Shown in pieces: positions 1-10,830 of a DNA stretch of 64,000 nucleotides (its first letter is position 1; each line of letters opens with the position of its first letter). The position numbers and the translations under genes were made by a program. The notes beneath the pieces are model-generated. The model did not search any database. It saw only the letters and a list, made by a program, of their open reading frames with translations, and was not told where the DNA came from. The DNA lies in assembly GCA_047967505.1 (NCBI GenBank), contig CM106540.1; one strand, given 5' to 3'. Source of the DNA: Dipteris shenzhenensis. Lineage: Eukaryota; Polypodiophyta; Polypodiopsida; Gleicheniales.

Positions 1-943
1 TGCAAAGGACCCAAGACAAACAAACACATCTCCTACAAAACTAGAAACTATAGATGTTCGAATATTTGACCTATGGATGACCATCGTTACTCTGCTTCAT
101 TGGTACAAATTCCTTGGAATAAAACAAAACTTGAACTATGTTGCCAAAGGGGTATAAATTCCTTGGAAAAAAACAAACTTTTGATACATGCACAATTTGA
201 CCTCTTTGACACCAGAAATGAGCTCAAAAGGCCCAAAGCCCTTAAAAGCGACTGCAAACATGGGTACCTTTAGATAAAACCCCAAATGCCATCTAGGAAA
301 AAGGTTTTTGGCACCCTGTCTTTATAGCTCGCCGATGAGCTATTGTTTCAAGCTATTTATGCTTGGCTCAACCACGAATGCAATAATGCTTGGCTTTTGC
401 TTGCTTGCCTTTATAACTTAATGGTGATCTATTGATCCAAGGTATTTATGATGAGATCCTGTCCTCTAATAGAACTAGCTCCATGGTTTCCATTGAGTGT
501 TTCTTATGTTTATGAAATGTATTACCCGGTTTTATTATTATTTATACTTGCATGGTGACATCCAAGAATTATAGCTAGCCACTAGCTATTAAATTAACAC
601 ATAAAAATACTTGAAAACTCAAAAACTCGCAAAAAAATTAACTCACAAAATGTCAAAACCCGTTTCACATGTGGCAGATGCAAGTTAAGTATTTGTCGAT
701 ATACAAAGGTTTGTGGCCTTATGTGAAAGGCACGAAGCAGATTGAGAGAGTTCTAACAATTTCTTCTATGTCATTGTTAGGAGTTAGAATTAGGAGGAGA
801 TGAGAACAGACCACCCAATTTCTTTTATGTCATTTTGTAAGGAGTTGAAATCATGAAGAGATGAGAATAGACCACCCAAATGAATTCATTTGGAAATAGG
901 AGGAGATGAGAACAGCCCACCCAATTGAATTCTTATGGGAAAA

Positions 944-2125
944 TTAAGAATCTCCTCTTTTCAAAGTGTAAGTCTTGATTCCATAGCTGAATCCTTCTCG
1001 TAATAGATTCTTGGTCCTGGTTTGTAAGTCTAAACGCTCTTTTGATTTCATTACAAAATTTTCACTTGAATTCATTCTTACGCCAAGCTCGATCCCAAGT
1101 TTGCAAGCCCCTTTTAAATAGCAACCATGCTTTAAGCATATATGTATCATAAAGAGGATTTTGTTTTAAATAAAACAAAAACCCAAATTGAGTCCAGACC
1201 CATAAAGGCACCCTTTCCAGAGAAAAAAATTTGACTCTTGATTTTCTCAAAAGCATACCATAAAGATATCCAAAGATGGCTCCCCTTAGTCTGACAAGTT
1301 TCATGATTGCATATAGGAGAAACACTAGGATAATTTTTCCATTTTGAAGCTCTCAAGGATCTGATATATATGAAGTTTCTAAGAAGGAGATTTTCCCAAT
1401 CCATATTAGGATGAATAGTTGATTTGATCACCCATGTAGGTTTCAATTTGTAAGCTACTTGTTGAATGTGTACTACACTTAGTCGTCCCTTAGATTTTTG
1501 TCTTATACAAATATACCATAATATCTTAGCAAGCCTTCTTCTAGTGTCTTACCTCCCCCTTGAAATTTTATGGATATCCTAATGAACGAGTCTTTGAAGG
1601 GTGCCAACATGAGAGGTAAAAGATAGAGGTGGGGTAGATGCATTGATTTAAGACTACCCTTCTTTGAGCTACATTAGCTTGGAATCCTCTACATCTATCA
1701 AGTTTTCTTCTAAATGTATTGAGAACTAATCCCACATCTCCTTCATTGTGACACTAAACCCATAGGAATACCCAATAGTTTGAAGGTTTTGCCTTTAGGA
1801 ATTTTTTATAGCCCAATTCATTTAAAAAGATTTGATCATTGCCTGATAGCATTGCATAACCTATTTTAGAGTGATTTATGATTGAGCTAGAGGTCAAGTA
1901 TAAAGTGTCCAAGAATTTTAGAGCCAATGTTAAGTCTTGAGGAGAATTTCTTAGACTAAGGTTTATATCATGAGCCAATAGTTAATCGATTACTTGCTTA
2001 CCTGAGGGGAGCTCAATACCTTTTAGGGATCCCTTACCCAATTGATCTTGTAGTAGCCAACCTAGAGAATTTGTAGCTATTACAAAAAGTAGGACTAAAG
2101 AAAAACTTACATTTTTATGTAAGGG
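944..2125 (-). mobile_element. Decayed LINE reverse transcriptase, 3' half
   Basis: On the minus strand, frames with stops and shifts read like the C-terminal part of a plant LINE ORF2. Near 1980-2110 a stretch containing NSLGWLLQD and KGIELPSGKQ resembles the RT segment just before the catalytic FADD box; at FADD the copy reads YWL-like residues, so the site is lost. Around 1754-1978 a run with LSLRNSPQDLTLAL and INHSK matches the post-FADD fingers/thumb style. From 1450 down to about 944, Cys/His and Trp residues (SPICNH, HLW) resemble the zinc-binding tail of LINE RTs. I see no ORF1 or endonuclease nearby. This is a dead fragment. LINE assignment rests on motif order, not on a search. Confidence 0.6.
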
Positions 2126-2299
2126 TGGAAACTTTGGAACATGTATAGATATCTCTCAATGCAAATCATTAGGGGAGATTTGGGATCTCAAAAGGGCCTC
2201 CAATTAGTGTTTCCTAATTTCAAGGGATTAGAAAGCAATTTGAGGTGTACTAACAATTACAGAGCAATTTGAGGTGTACCAATGAGAGTGCTCTGAGGG

Positions 2300-2795
2300 T
2301 GTGGGTCGATGCAATGTTGAAGTTGACAAAAGCATTTAATTGTGTGGAGACCTCTAACCCAGAGTTTGGACCCATGATCTTCACTCCCAGCCCTTGATCT
2401 AATCTTCATCCAAGGGATACATTAAAATTTGAGGTAAAGCACTCTGAGCCATTATATCAAGGGGTAGATCTAATAAATACCATCAAGGGATAGAAGGATC
2501 AAATCTCCACTCCTGATAACCACAAAGATCTAATGGACATGATGAGAGGAAAATGTGCTTCAATATGGGCCATAGATTTACTAGTAGATCCAAGGGAGGA
2601 GATGAGTACAAATGGCACTTCAATTGGGGCCCTAGATTTAGAAGTAAATCAAGGGATGAGACGATGGGAAAAGGCGCTTAAATCTGAGCCCTTGATTTGC
2701 AAGTGGGTAATGGCACTTCAATCCAAACCATCCAAAATGCACTTCAATCCTAGCCCTCTAAAATGCATTTCAATCTCCACCGTCCATTAGGCGCC
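2300..2795. repeat. Degenerate short repeats with a CACTTCAATC motif
   Basis: The phrase 'gcacttcaatc' or close variants recurs about every 40-100 bases (near 2560, 2615, 2708, 2740, 2770), mixed with variants of 'gccctagatttag' and 'ccaagggatgaga'. The units are irregular and diverged, so a fixed period cannot be set. No coding content is convincing. Confidence 0.4.
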
Positions 2796-2796
2796 T

Positions 2797-3085
2797 CATG
2801 GTTGATATTGGTATTCACTTCTTGGTTGCACACATTGGAATACAAGCTCTCCTTGTCATCTTTGGAGTTGTCTCTTGTTCCTTCATAGTGTTTTTTGTGA
2901 ATGTTCTCTTCTCCTGCTCCTCTCCCTTCTCGACTTCCCTCTCCCTTCCCTCTTCTTCTCCTCCTTATGGACTCATGATCACAACAAGTCGAGAGTCACT
3001 ATAGTAACACTAGCGGTTGGCATTTGCATGCACTACTCCCAACTGAGAGTAGCTTGGAGGAGTACTCCATCGACATTCCCACAAG
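2797..3085 (+). repeat. Dispersed repeat, copy 1 (inverted partner at about 10.6 kb)
   Basis: This segment contains 'ttggttgcacacattggaat', 'tttggagttgtctcttgttc', a CT-rich tract and 'atgatcacaacaag', in that order. The same series appears on the opposite strand at about 10560-10830. The two copies are in inverted orientation about 7.5 kb apart. The conceptual proteins of both copies are similar (HIGIQ, FGVVSC), but both also contain low-complexity CT stretches, so I treat this as a repeat and not a gene. Confidence 0.6.
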
Positions 3086-3419
3086 ATCCCCATGACACAT
3101 TAGTCACTGCTAGATACACAATTGGTGCAAATAGCTGCTATAATGAAGCTCTTGATAGCTATGTGTAGTTTAGGGCTTTCAGGGGTTACAAATATCAAGG
3201 TGACATCAAAATTTATCAACAATGAATGAAGGCTCAGGTCAAATTGATCAAAATTTATCAACAATGAATGATGATATGAGGGTTCAAGTCAAATTGATCA
3301 AAGACCTAAGGTCCTTTAAAAGAAGAAAAGAACAATTTGGATTGGTGATCTATAATGGAAACAAAAAAAGGAACTATTGAGAGCAAAGAACTTTGAATGT
3401 AGTTCTGAGACAAGCATGG

Positions 3420-4534
3420 TGCAACATCATAGATGAAGCGGATATACAAGCCAAGTATAAGTTTACTATAATGAGTCAGTTAACAAGGAATGGCTAGTGA
3501 GGTTTGCATAAACTAACGGTCTTGACTACAAAGAGACATTGCTCCCACTATTCAAATGGACATGATTTAAATTGTGATCATAGTAGCATCCCATTCCTAG
3601 CAGTCCATATTGTAGATGGACATAAAGACATCATTTTATAATAGAGTTCTTAAGGAGGAGGTCTACATGAAGTAGCCTCCCAGATTTTAGATCTAGGGTG
3701 ATGAGCTGTGCAAACTCAAATTGAAAAGGTATTACACAGCTTCAAACAATCTCCAAGAGCATGGTACCAAAGGATCATGATTACTTTAGAAAATTTAATC
3801 TACTCCATAGATCATACATGTATAGGATCATCATCAATTTCCTCAAAATGGAGGTATAAGTTTGCATCTAGGAATCACAAAAAGAAGCTTAAACATGTGA
3901 AGACTGCTAAAGCTAGAGTTTGATATGATAGATCGTGATCTACTTCATTACCTTCTTGGCATCAAAATGTGATATGAACAAGGTAGCACACCAATCTCAA
4001 AGAAGAAATACTCCTTATATATATTGAAGTGATTTTGGATGGAGGATTGCAAGGCTAAATTTTCTCCAATGAAGGTCAAAGTGAATCTGAGCATTGAAGA
4101 TGCTACTCAACCAATATACTCAGCCATTGGCAGTCTAAATACCTAACATTGCATTCATTGTAGGATTGTATTCTGAATACATGGCATTGCATTCATTGTA
4201 GGAATGCCTTATTAGTTTACATTTGCACTAATGAAGACAATTAGAAAGCTTACCTTCATATGCATTTTGTATTTTAAGGGCACCACAAATGCCCCAAGTC
4301 ATACTTTCCTTTAGGGTGCTTTGAACAAATTTCATCTACATCGTCGTGCATGGGATAGTAAAAGGAATTATTTTAGTCATACTAGCAAAGTGTTCACCAA
4401 TTGAATTCAAACAATGAGGATGACTACAATCTCCATGTGTAGACTTAGATATGCCCCCTATGTCAAGAAAAAGTCAAAATCATTAATGCAGTGTGAATTG
4501 TAAGGCTAGAGAAAAGGTTGGGAGTATAGACTCT

Positions 4535-4574
<40 letters not shown>

Positions 4575-4588
4575 GTGATATAATCGCC

Positions 4589-4630
<42 letters not shown>

Positions 4631-5095
4631 CTTAGTGGTTTCTATGGCAGTTATGTTCTTCTTACATGGAATGAAATGGGCATGTTTACTAGAATTGCCA
4701 TGTGTCTAGACTCTCATCCCAAAATCCCTTGAAAAGCACATGACAACAAATGTGTGAAAGGAAGTCATCCTCTTAGAACAATGGGTACCTATAGAATCTA
4801 TTGTGCTTTTGCACAATCAATCAATCCAAAAGAATTGTTGGCATGTCATGAGTGGAGTAGATTGCACTAGCTTGTTCCTTCATTATTGCCTATATAAGTC
4901 CTATAGAAGTTGAATTTGTATTGAGGCATATAAGAGATATAAGAGGAGCACAACAACCAACATGTATGGCATCATGTGATTCTTTGTGGCTCAACTTAAT
5001 CCTAGAAGATAGGCATGTAGTCCAAAGCGATGAAGCTATGGATATCTTCTATGATAATCAAGGTTGCTTAGCAATCATGAAGAACCCAATGCTCT
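3420..5095 (+). mobile_element. Decayed Ty1/copia RT-RNase H fragment
   Basis: Plus-strand translations with many stops follow copia pol order. At 3510-3560 'DYKETL.P' resembles the DY.ETFSPV box. Around 3640-3700 there is LKEEVYMK.P.F. At 3708-3790 a stretch ending KQSPRAWYQRI matches the LKQ(S/A)PRAWY box. Around 3930-4000 a DLLHYLLGIKM-like stretch matches DL..LHYFLGIE. From about 4970 to 5090, LWLNLILED and IFYDNQGCLAIMKNP match the RNase H region (DNQSAI.L..NP). No intact ORF or LTR was found. The 3' part is repeated in the array that follows. Confidence 0.65.
4537..4627. repeat. Double (CT)n microsatellite
   Basis: Two perfect CT runs at 4537-4570 and 4592-4627 are separated by about 20 unique bases including a second 'cgccatg'. 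Open frames through this stretch are Ser-Leu artefacts. Confidence 0.95.
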
Positions 5096-5396
5096 AAGTC
5101 ATACTTTCCTTTTGGTGCTTTGAATGAATTTCATCTACGTTGTAGTGCACAGGATGGTAGGAATTACTTTAGTCATAGTAGCAAAGTCTTCATCAATTGC
5201 ATTCAAACAATGAGGATGACTACAATGTCCATGCATAGACTCCTATATGTCCCCTATGTCAAACAAAACTCAAAATCCTTGTGAATGCATAAGCTTAGTT
5301 ATGTCCTATATTGACTACAATTCAAAATCCTTGTGAGTTGCAATTAATTATTGTAGTGTGAATTGTAAGACTAGAGAAAAAGTTGGGAGTAGAATT

Positions 5397-5427
5397 CCCC
5401 CCCCCCCCCTCTCTCTCTCTCTCTCTC
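5397..5427. repeat. C-run followed by (CT)n microsatellite
   Basis: A run of 13 C followed by CT dinucleotides, at the position in tandem unit 2 that matches the CT tracts of units 1 and 3. Confidence 0.95.
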
Positions 5428-6383
5428 AAGGATGGAATTACCATATGTCCAGACTCTAATCCCAAAATCCCTTGAAAAAAGAATGGCCAGTCATGTGTGT
5501 AGGGAAGTTAGCCTCTTAGAATAATGAGTGCTTATCAAATCTATTGTGCTTTTTGCATGCCTGATTATCACCCTTAATCAATCCAAAAGAAGTGTTGGCA
5601 TCTCATGACTATCAGAAGTGGAGTAGATTGCGTTAGCATGTACCCTAATTGTTGCCTAGTATAAGTTGAATTTGTACTTAGGCATATAAGATTTATAAGC
5701 ACGTATGGCATCATTTGAGTCTTTGTGGCTCAAATAGATCATAGAAGATAACATGTAGTCCAATGCGATGAAGCTATGGATACCTACTATGGTAATTAGA
5801 GTTGCATAACAATCATGAAGAACCCATCAATCCAAGTCATACTTTCCTTTTACTGCTTTGAATGAAGTTCATCTACATTGTAGTGCATAGGATAGTAAAA
5901 GGAATCAGTTTAGTTACACTAGCAAAGTCGTCATCAATTGAATTCAAATGAGGATGACTACAATCTACATGCATGGACTCAGATATGTCCCCTGTCCAAA
6001 AAAAAAGTCAAAATCGTTGTGAATGTATAGGCTCAGTTATATCCTATATTTAGTACAATTCAAAATCCTTGTGAGTTGCAATTAAAAAAGGAATTAGTTT
6101 AGTTATACTAGCAAAGTCATCATCAATTGAATTCAAACAATGAGGATGACTACAATCTACATGCATAGACTCAGATATATCCTATATTGAGTACAATTCA
6201 AAATCCTTGTGAGTTGCAATTAAATTAAATTAATGTCCCCTATCCAAAGAAAAGTCAAAATCCTTGTGAATGTATAGGCTCAGTTATATCCTATATTGAG
6301 TACAATTCAAAATCCTTGTGAGTTGCAATTAAATTAAATTAATGTAGTATGAATTGCAAGACTAGAGGAAAGGTTGGGAGTAG

Positions 6384-6387
<4 letters not shown>

Positions 6388-6417
<30 letters not shown>
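6388..6417. repeat. (CT)n microsatellite
   Basis: Uninterrupted TC/CT run in tandem unit 3, at the position equivalent to the tracts near 4.6 and 5.4 kb. Confidence 0.95.
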
Positions 6418-6420
<3 letters not shown>

Positions 6421-6839
6421 GAGTGACAGAAACACCATGTTTCCAAACTCTAATCCCAAAATCCCTTGAAAAAAGCATGGCCAATGTGTGTAGGGAAGTC
6501 AAATTCTTAGAATAAAAAGTAGGTATAGAATCTATTGTGCTTTTTTCATGCCTTATTTATCACCCTTAACCAATCCAAAAGAAGTGTTGGCATGTCATGA
6601 CTATCAGGAGCGGAGTGGATTGTGCTAGCTTGTTCCCTCATTATTGCCTAGTATAAGTTGTATTTGCACTAAGGCAGATAAGAGTTATAAGAGAGCAATG
6701 CATCAAGCATCATTGTTCTTGATAAAGCTACAAAAACTCTGTTTAGATTTTTTCTTAGCTCCTTTTGATTTCTTCATTAACTTCACTTTTGACCTCCATA
6801 CTTCATCCTTTTTTCCTTTCCTTCCTCTATAGTGATTTT

Positions 6840-7390
6840 GAAATCTTTCTCACTCTAGACTCCCTCTTGATAGATTTAATCCATCAAGAAGCCATAAAAG
6901 GGAAATAAACACTCTATCCCACTTACTAAACTAAGTCCATCAAGCATTCTTCAAGTCTGTGGGTGGTATGATGCCAATGTTGGTATTATCTCCATTCTCT
7001 CTCAATGGATAAAGTATATCAAGTTCTCTTGAACAAGATGGGTGACATGAGTTCAAGCATTATCTACACTCACTCTTTATTGATTTAATTTGTTAAGAGT
7101 CTTTGTGGCATTCCATGGGTAATATGAGAACAATCCTTACATTACATTGATTCCTTCTTGCACAAACTCAACTTGTGCAGATTCATTCAAGTAGATGGTT
7201 AGAATCAAATCAATGCTTGCACTATTTTGATACCTTCTTGATAGATTGAGGCCATAAAGGCTTCTTCAACTGCATGAGTAGTATGAGACTGATGTTATAT
7301 CCACCAGTACCTCTTGACAAAATGAGTCCTTCAACTCCCCTTCACTTAGAGGGTGGTGTGAGACGAATTATTTCATTATGTGCACTCCCT
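6840..7390. repeat. Degenerate spaced repeats
   Basis: Related phrases recur: 'gtgggtggtatgatgccaat' near 6959, 'atgggtaatatgagaacaat' near 7117, 'catgagtagtatgagactga' near 7275 and 'agggtggtgtgagacgaatt' near 7351. Each is preceded by a 'tcaag/tcaac' box and followed by 'ctcttgatagatt' or 'ctctcaatggat' variants. Spacing is near 155 bases for the first three. Heavy divergence prevents exact unit borders. Confidence 0.45.
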
Positions 7391-8190
7391 TTATGTATGT
7401 GTCCTTTGGTTTTCAACAATTCAATGATTGAAGGGCTGAAGGAAATACTTTTTCTTGCACATATGGAGAAGACACTAGGGTTGAAAAGTGCTTGGGGTAA
7501 TGCATATTTAAGAATTAAAATTATTCTTCCAATGATACACATGGAGGGAGATGAGGATTTAAAATATGTTATAGCTCCTTTTGATACACAAAATCTATTC
7601 GGACCATATGGTAGATGAGAGAGTCAATATATTTTATTTTAATGCTTGTTGTATGGATTTTGTTGGACCAAATGAAGAAAAGGGAAACATTTTTCTTCAT
7701 GTGAATGAAAATGGAGGTGAATACATATGCATGGCAATAATTTTGCATATGGATGCAAATACATAGAACATACAATGTTAATTGGCATGCGATGTGATTT
7801 TAAAAAGTTGTCTAGTAATGTCCACAATGGAGCTATCACTTTTGGTATCCTGTTTAATGTACTTGACCTTTCTGAATACCTTATTATTAATGATTTTTGT
7901 AGCAATAATTTAATGCATTTTGTATATAGCAAAGGAATCATTAACTCATCCAACAAAAGTAGCTATCTCTAATAGGAAATGACAATTTCTTCAGTTCTAA
8001 TAAGTCAAGCAAATGTTATTCCATAGTTCAATTTGTGAGGTTGAGAAAGTGTGATAAAGAAATAGAAAGCTTAGTAATTCCTTAAGGATAATTGATGTGT
8101 TCAATATGCAAGGAGGATATATTGGTGTGGTGTTGTTAAGGAGGTGCATATTAACACATTGATTGCTTGATGAGGGATAGTTCAAATAGG
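7391..8190. other. No recognisable feature
   Basis: AT-rich stretch with several short open frames on both strands overlapping each other. None shows a domain, a start context or a splice pattern that I can support. Confidence 0.5.
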
Positions 8191-8199
8191 TGATCAAGA

Positions 8200-9680
8200 T
8201 TATACAAGCTACTTGTAAAATTCACATGGATAGAAGAATGTGAGTAGGCATTTGAAACCTTCAAGTGGAGAATGATCACAACTCTTCTACTATTGGCTCC
8301 AAACTCGGACATTCAATTCCATGAGCATACTAATGGTTCCAACTATGTAGTGGGAGTGTACTCTATCAACGTGGAAAATACAACAAAGACTACCCAATAT
8401 ATTTTGAAATTTGGACGTAGGCAATTGAATGATGCAAAGGTGAATACCACCACAATAAGAGAAGTCCTAGCAATGGTGTACAGTGTGAAGAAGTTTATCT
8501 ATTGGCCAATGACTTTGTATTTTACATTGATTCATCAAGCCTTGTTCTATCTTGTTAATCAACCATGTATCAGGGGTCAACTAACTAGATGGCTTCTATT
8601 CCTACAACAATAACTTCAAAATAGTGGTGATGAGAAAGGAGCTTAGCATTACAGCATAAATCACATGTCACGCTTGATGATAGGAGAAGAGCCAAATGGA
8701 ATAGAAGATGACTTGCAAAATGTAACACTATTTCAAATTGATGCTATTTTTGACTAGTTCATAGACATTAATTGAGTATTTCATGACAAGAAGACCACCC
8801 CTTGAATTGAAACTAGTGGATGCTAGAAGTTGATCCTAAATGCTACACCTTATCAATTGACAGTAGGTCAATTGTACAAGATGGGTAGAGATCAAACACT
8901 AAGATTTGTTATGCCTCATGAAATCATGCCAATCATTAAAGAAGGCCTTGAAGGGAAAGCAGGAGGTCACTTTGTAGGTGAAGCAATAGCAAGAAAAATC
9001 CTATTGGCAGGATATTGGTAGACCAAACTTTGGGTAGATGCCTATGACTACGTGAAGAGATGTGATGTATGTTAATAATGAAGCCCCAACACAAAGACTT
9101 CAAACCCCTGACAATAGTTGTTGCACAAAAACCATTTGAAAAATGCATACATCTAGCAATAAGAAACATAGGCACACTACACTCATTGTGGTCATGAACT
9201 ACTTCACCAAGTGGCCTCAAGCTAATGCAGTAAGAAAAGCAAATGGAAGAAGCATAACAAAGGTTTTTATGAAAATGTGATTACATGGTATGGTAATCGA
9301 GAAGCTTTTGTCTGACTTTATGGTTATCCATAGAAAAAGCATAGCCTACTATCTCCAGGGTAATGGACCAACAAAATACTATGCATTGTCCTCACCAAGA
9401 TAATGGGACCAAAGTGATCTAATTGGGCTAAAAAGCTAAATGCAGCCTTATGAGTGTATCAAATCACTAAAGGTCAATATAGGATTTATGCCTTTTCAAT
9501 TGGTTTACGGACTGCATACAATGGTTCCACTGGTATTCATCATATCAAGCCTATGCATAGTAGTGTAAGAATGCATGGAAGACTATGAATTGCCTTCAAG
9601 AGAATCTCTATCAAAAATGAGGTTAGTGGCCTATCATGCCTTAACAAGGGACAAACTTAGCTTCTATTCCAACTTGACCT
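8200..9680 (+). mobile_element. Decayed Ty3/gypsy RNase H and integrase
   Basis: Plus strand. At 8272-8610 one frame reads as Ty3 RNase H: an N-terminal APNSDIQF stretch, NYVVGVYS (normally VGAVL), a TTTIREVLAMVYSVKKF box (TTTEKELLAVVYS.KKF), LFYLVN and LTRWLLFLQ. At 8830-9090 follows an integrase zinc-finger region with PYQLTVGQLYKMGRD, AGGHFVGEAIARKILLAGYW and VKRCDVC; the His and Cys pattern is partly kept. From 9090 to about 9560 a stop-ridden integrase core ends in a stretch resembling the A.WAYRTT..TPF.LVYG region. No LTRs are visible. The integrase style fits a non-chromodomain Ty3 lineage, but that is inference. Confidence 0.75.
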
Positions 9681-10093
9681 CTACGGACAGCATCAACACG
9701 TCTTTCTCAGCCTGCAATCTCAGTCGTGAGACTTCCTCCAAGCTCAAGGCAAAGCTACACCCTGCGGTTACAATATCAACCAACAACTTAGGTGCTCCCT
9801 AGCTCCTTCGACTTCATTGAAGCACACGACTGGCTCAAGGCTCCAATAACAGATTCTACCTACAACGAAGAGATACCAAGCACTCAAGCTCTAAAACTCA
9901 TAAGGCAATAGTCCCAACCACGACTGCATCGATGCACACTTCATCAGCTTTCTTTTCCAAGCTCCGACGACTCTCACAAGCTGGCAACACGAAGGCAGGA
10001 GTGTAGTCTTAGCAAGCCGACCTACAGAACATCAAAGAACTCATCTTTTTTTGTCTAAATTTGTAGAGCTGGCCAACCTTCAATTTTCAAGAC
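9681..10093. other. No recognisable feature
   Basis: GC content is higher than in the flanks and there is a short open frame on the plus strand, but no domain or repeat is visible before the minisatellite begins. Confidence 0.4.
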
Positions 10094-10293
10094 CTAATGC
10101 GACATGGTCAAATCTAACCTGACGTGGTCAAAGCTAACTTGGTATGGTCAAAATCAACTCAGTGTGGTGATAGCTAAACCAACGTGGTCAAAGCTAACCC
10201 GACGTGGTCCACGCTAACCCAACATGGTCACAGCTAACCCCTAGTGGTCAAAGTTAACTCGCCATGGTCAAAGCTAACCCAACATGCACTAGG
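10094..10293. repeat. 20-bp minisatellite, 10 units
   Basis: Ten consecutive 20-base units start at 10094 and every 20 bases to 10274. A typical unit is 'ctaacccgacgtggtcaaag'. The 'gtggtca/atggtca' core is kept in nine units; the last is partial. Units differ at a few positions, so the array is old or homogenised slowly. Confidence 0.9.
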
Positions 10294-10493
10294 TTATTAA
10301 CGTGTTGTGCATTGACTTAGTATGTGGGGGTTTAGTAAAGTCATGTTTACGTCGGCTTGTTAACCCGACGAGCATGGGGTTTAGGTTTACTCTTATTTTG
10401 GCCAAGATTTTTTCATTAATTATGCCAGCTGTCAGAGATTTTGTCAGATGTCACGCTATAAGTCAGTGTCAGGTGATGTCAGAGTGTTAGAAG

Positions 10494-10573
10494 GCTAACC
10501 CCATGAAGTCAATGCGAACTGCACAAAGTCAATGCTATCCCTACATAGTCAACACTAACCCGATAGAGTCAAC
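10494..10573. repeat. Second 20-bp minisatellite, 4 units
   Basis: Four 20-base units ending in 'agtcaat/agtcaac' (for example 'actaacccgatagagtcaac'). The unit is related to the array at 10094-10293, with the same period and a shared 'ctaacccga' start. About 200 bases of different sequence separate the arrays. Confidence 0.8.
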
Positions 10574-10830
10574 GCCGATGGATTACTTCTCCTAGCTACT
10601 TTGGGTTGCATGCAAATGTCGTCCACCACTAGTGTCACTCTAGCGACGATTACTAGCTTGTTGTGATCATGAATCCATAAGGAGGAGGAGAAGGGAAGAG
10701 GAGAAGAGAATATGGCATTCATGAAAGGCACTATGAGGAAACAAGAGACAACTCCAAAGTTGAGAAGGAGATCTTGTATTCCAATGTGTGCAACCAACAA
10801 GTGAACCATTTGGGCGTTTTATACATGCCA
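10560..10830 (-). repeat. Dispersed repeat, copy 2 (inverted)
   Basis: On the minus strand this repeats the series seen at 2797-3085: HIGIQ.LL.-like, FGVVSC-like and a CT-rich tract with 'catgatcacaacaa'. Its left end overlaps the end of the second minisatellite. Confidence 0.6.

Larger units (their letters stand above)
4296..6700 (+). repeat. Three tandem copies of a 0.74-0.8 kb copia 3'-end unit with (CT)n
   Basis: The landmark 'aagtcatactttccttt' occurs near 4296, 5096 and 5835, giving periods of about 800 and 740 bases. Each unit then has, in order, a 'gaatgaa..catctac' stretch, 'gaggatgactacaat', 'ttgtgaattgtaag'-like sequence, a CT microsatellite, 'aatcccaaaatcccttgaaa', and 'aagtgttggcatgtcatga'. 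Units 1 and 2 end in a copia RNase H remnant. Unit 3 also has internal reduplication of 'gtacaattcaaaatccttgt' (about 6050, 6190, 6300) and loses similarity near 6710. Confidence 0.75.

Noticed and set aside
4493-4732. Open frame with Ser-Leu repeats
   Set aside because: Produced by the CT microsatellites.
7274-7618. 114-codon open frame as a host gene
   Set aside because: No domain, no splice or promoter pattern, overlaps a degenerate repeat field and opposing frames.
10094-10293. CRISPR-like repeat array
   Set aside because: Units are directly adjacent with no spacers and the context is a plant genome. It is a minisatellite.
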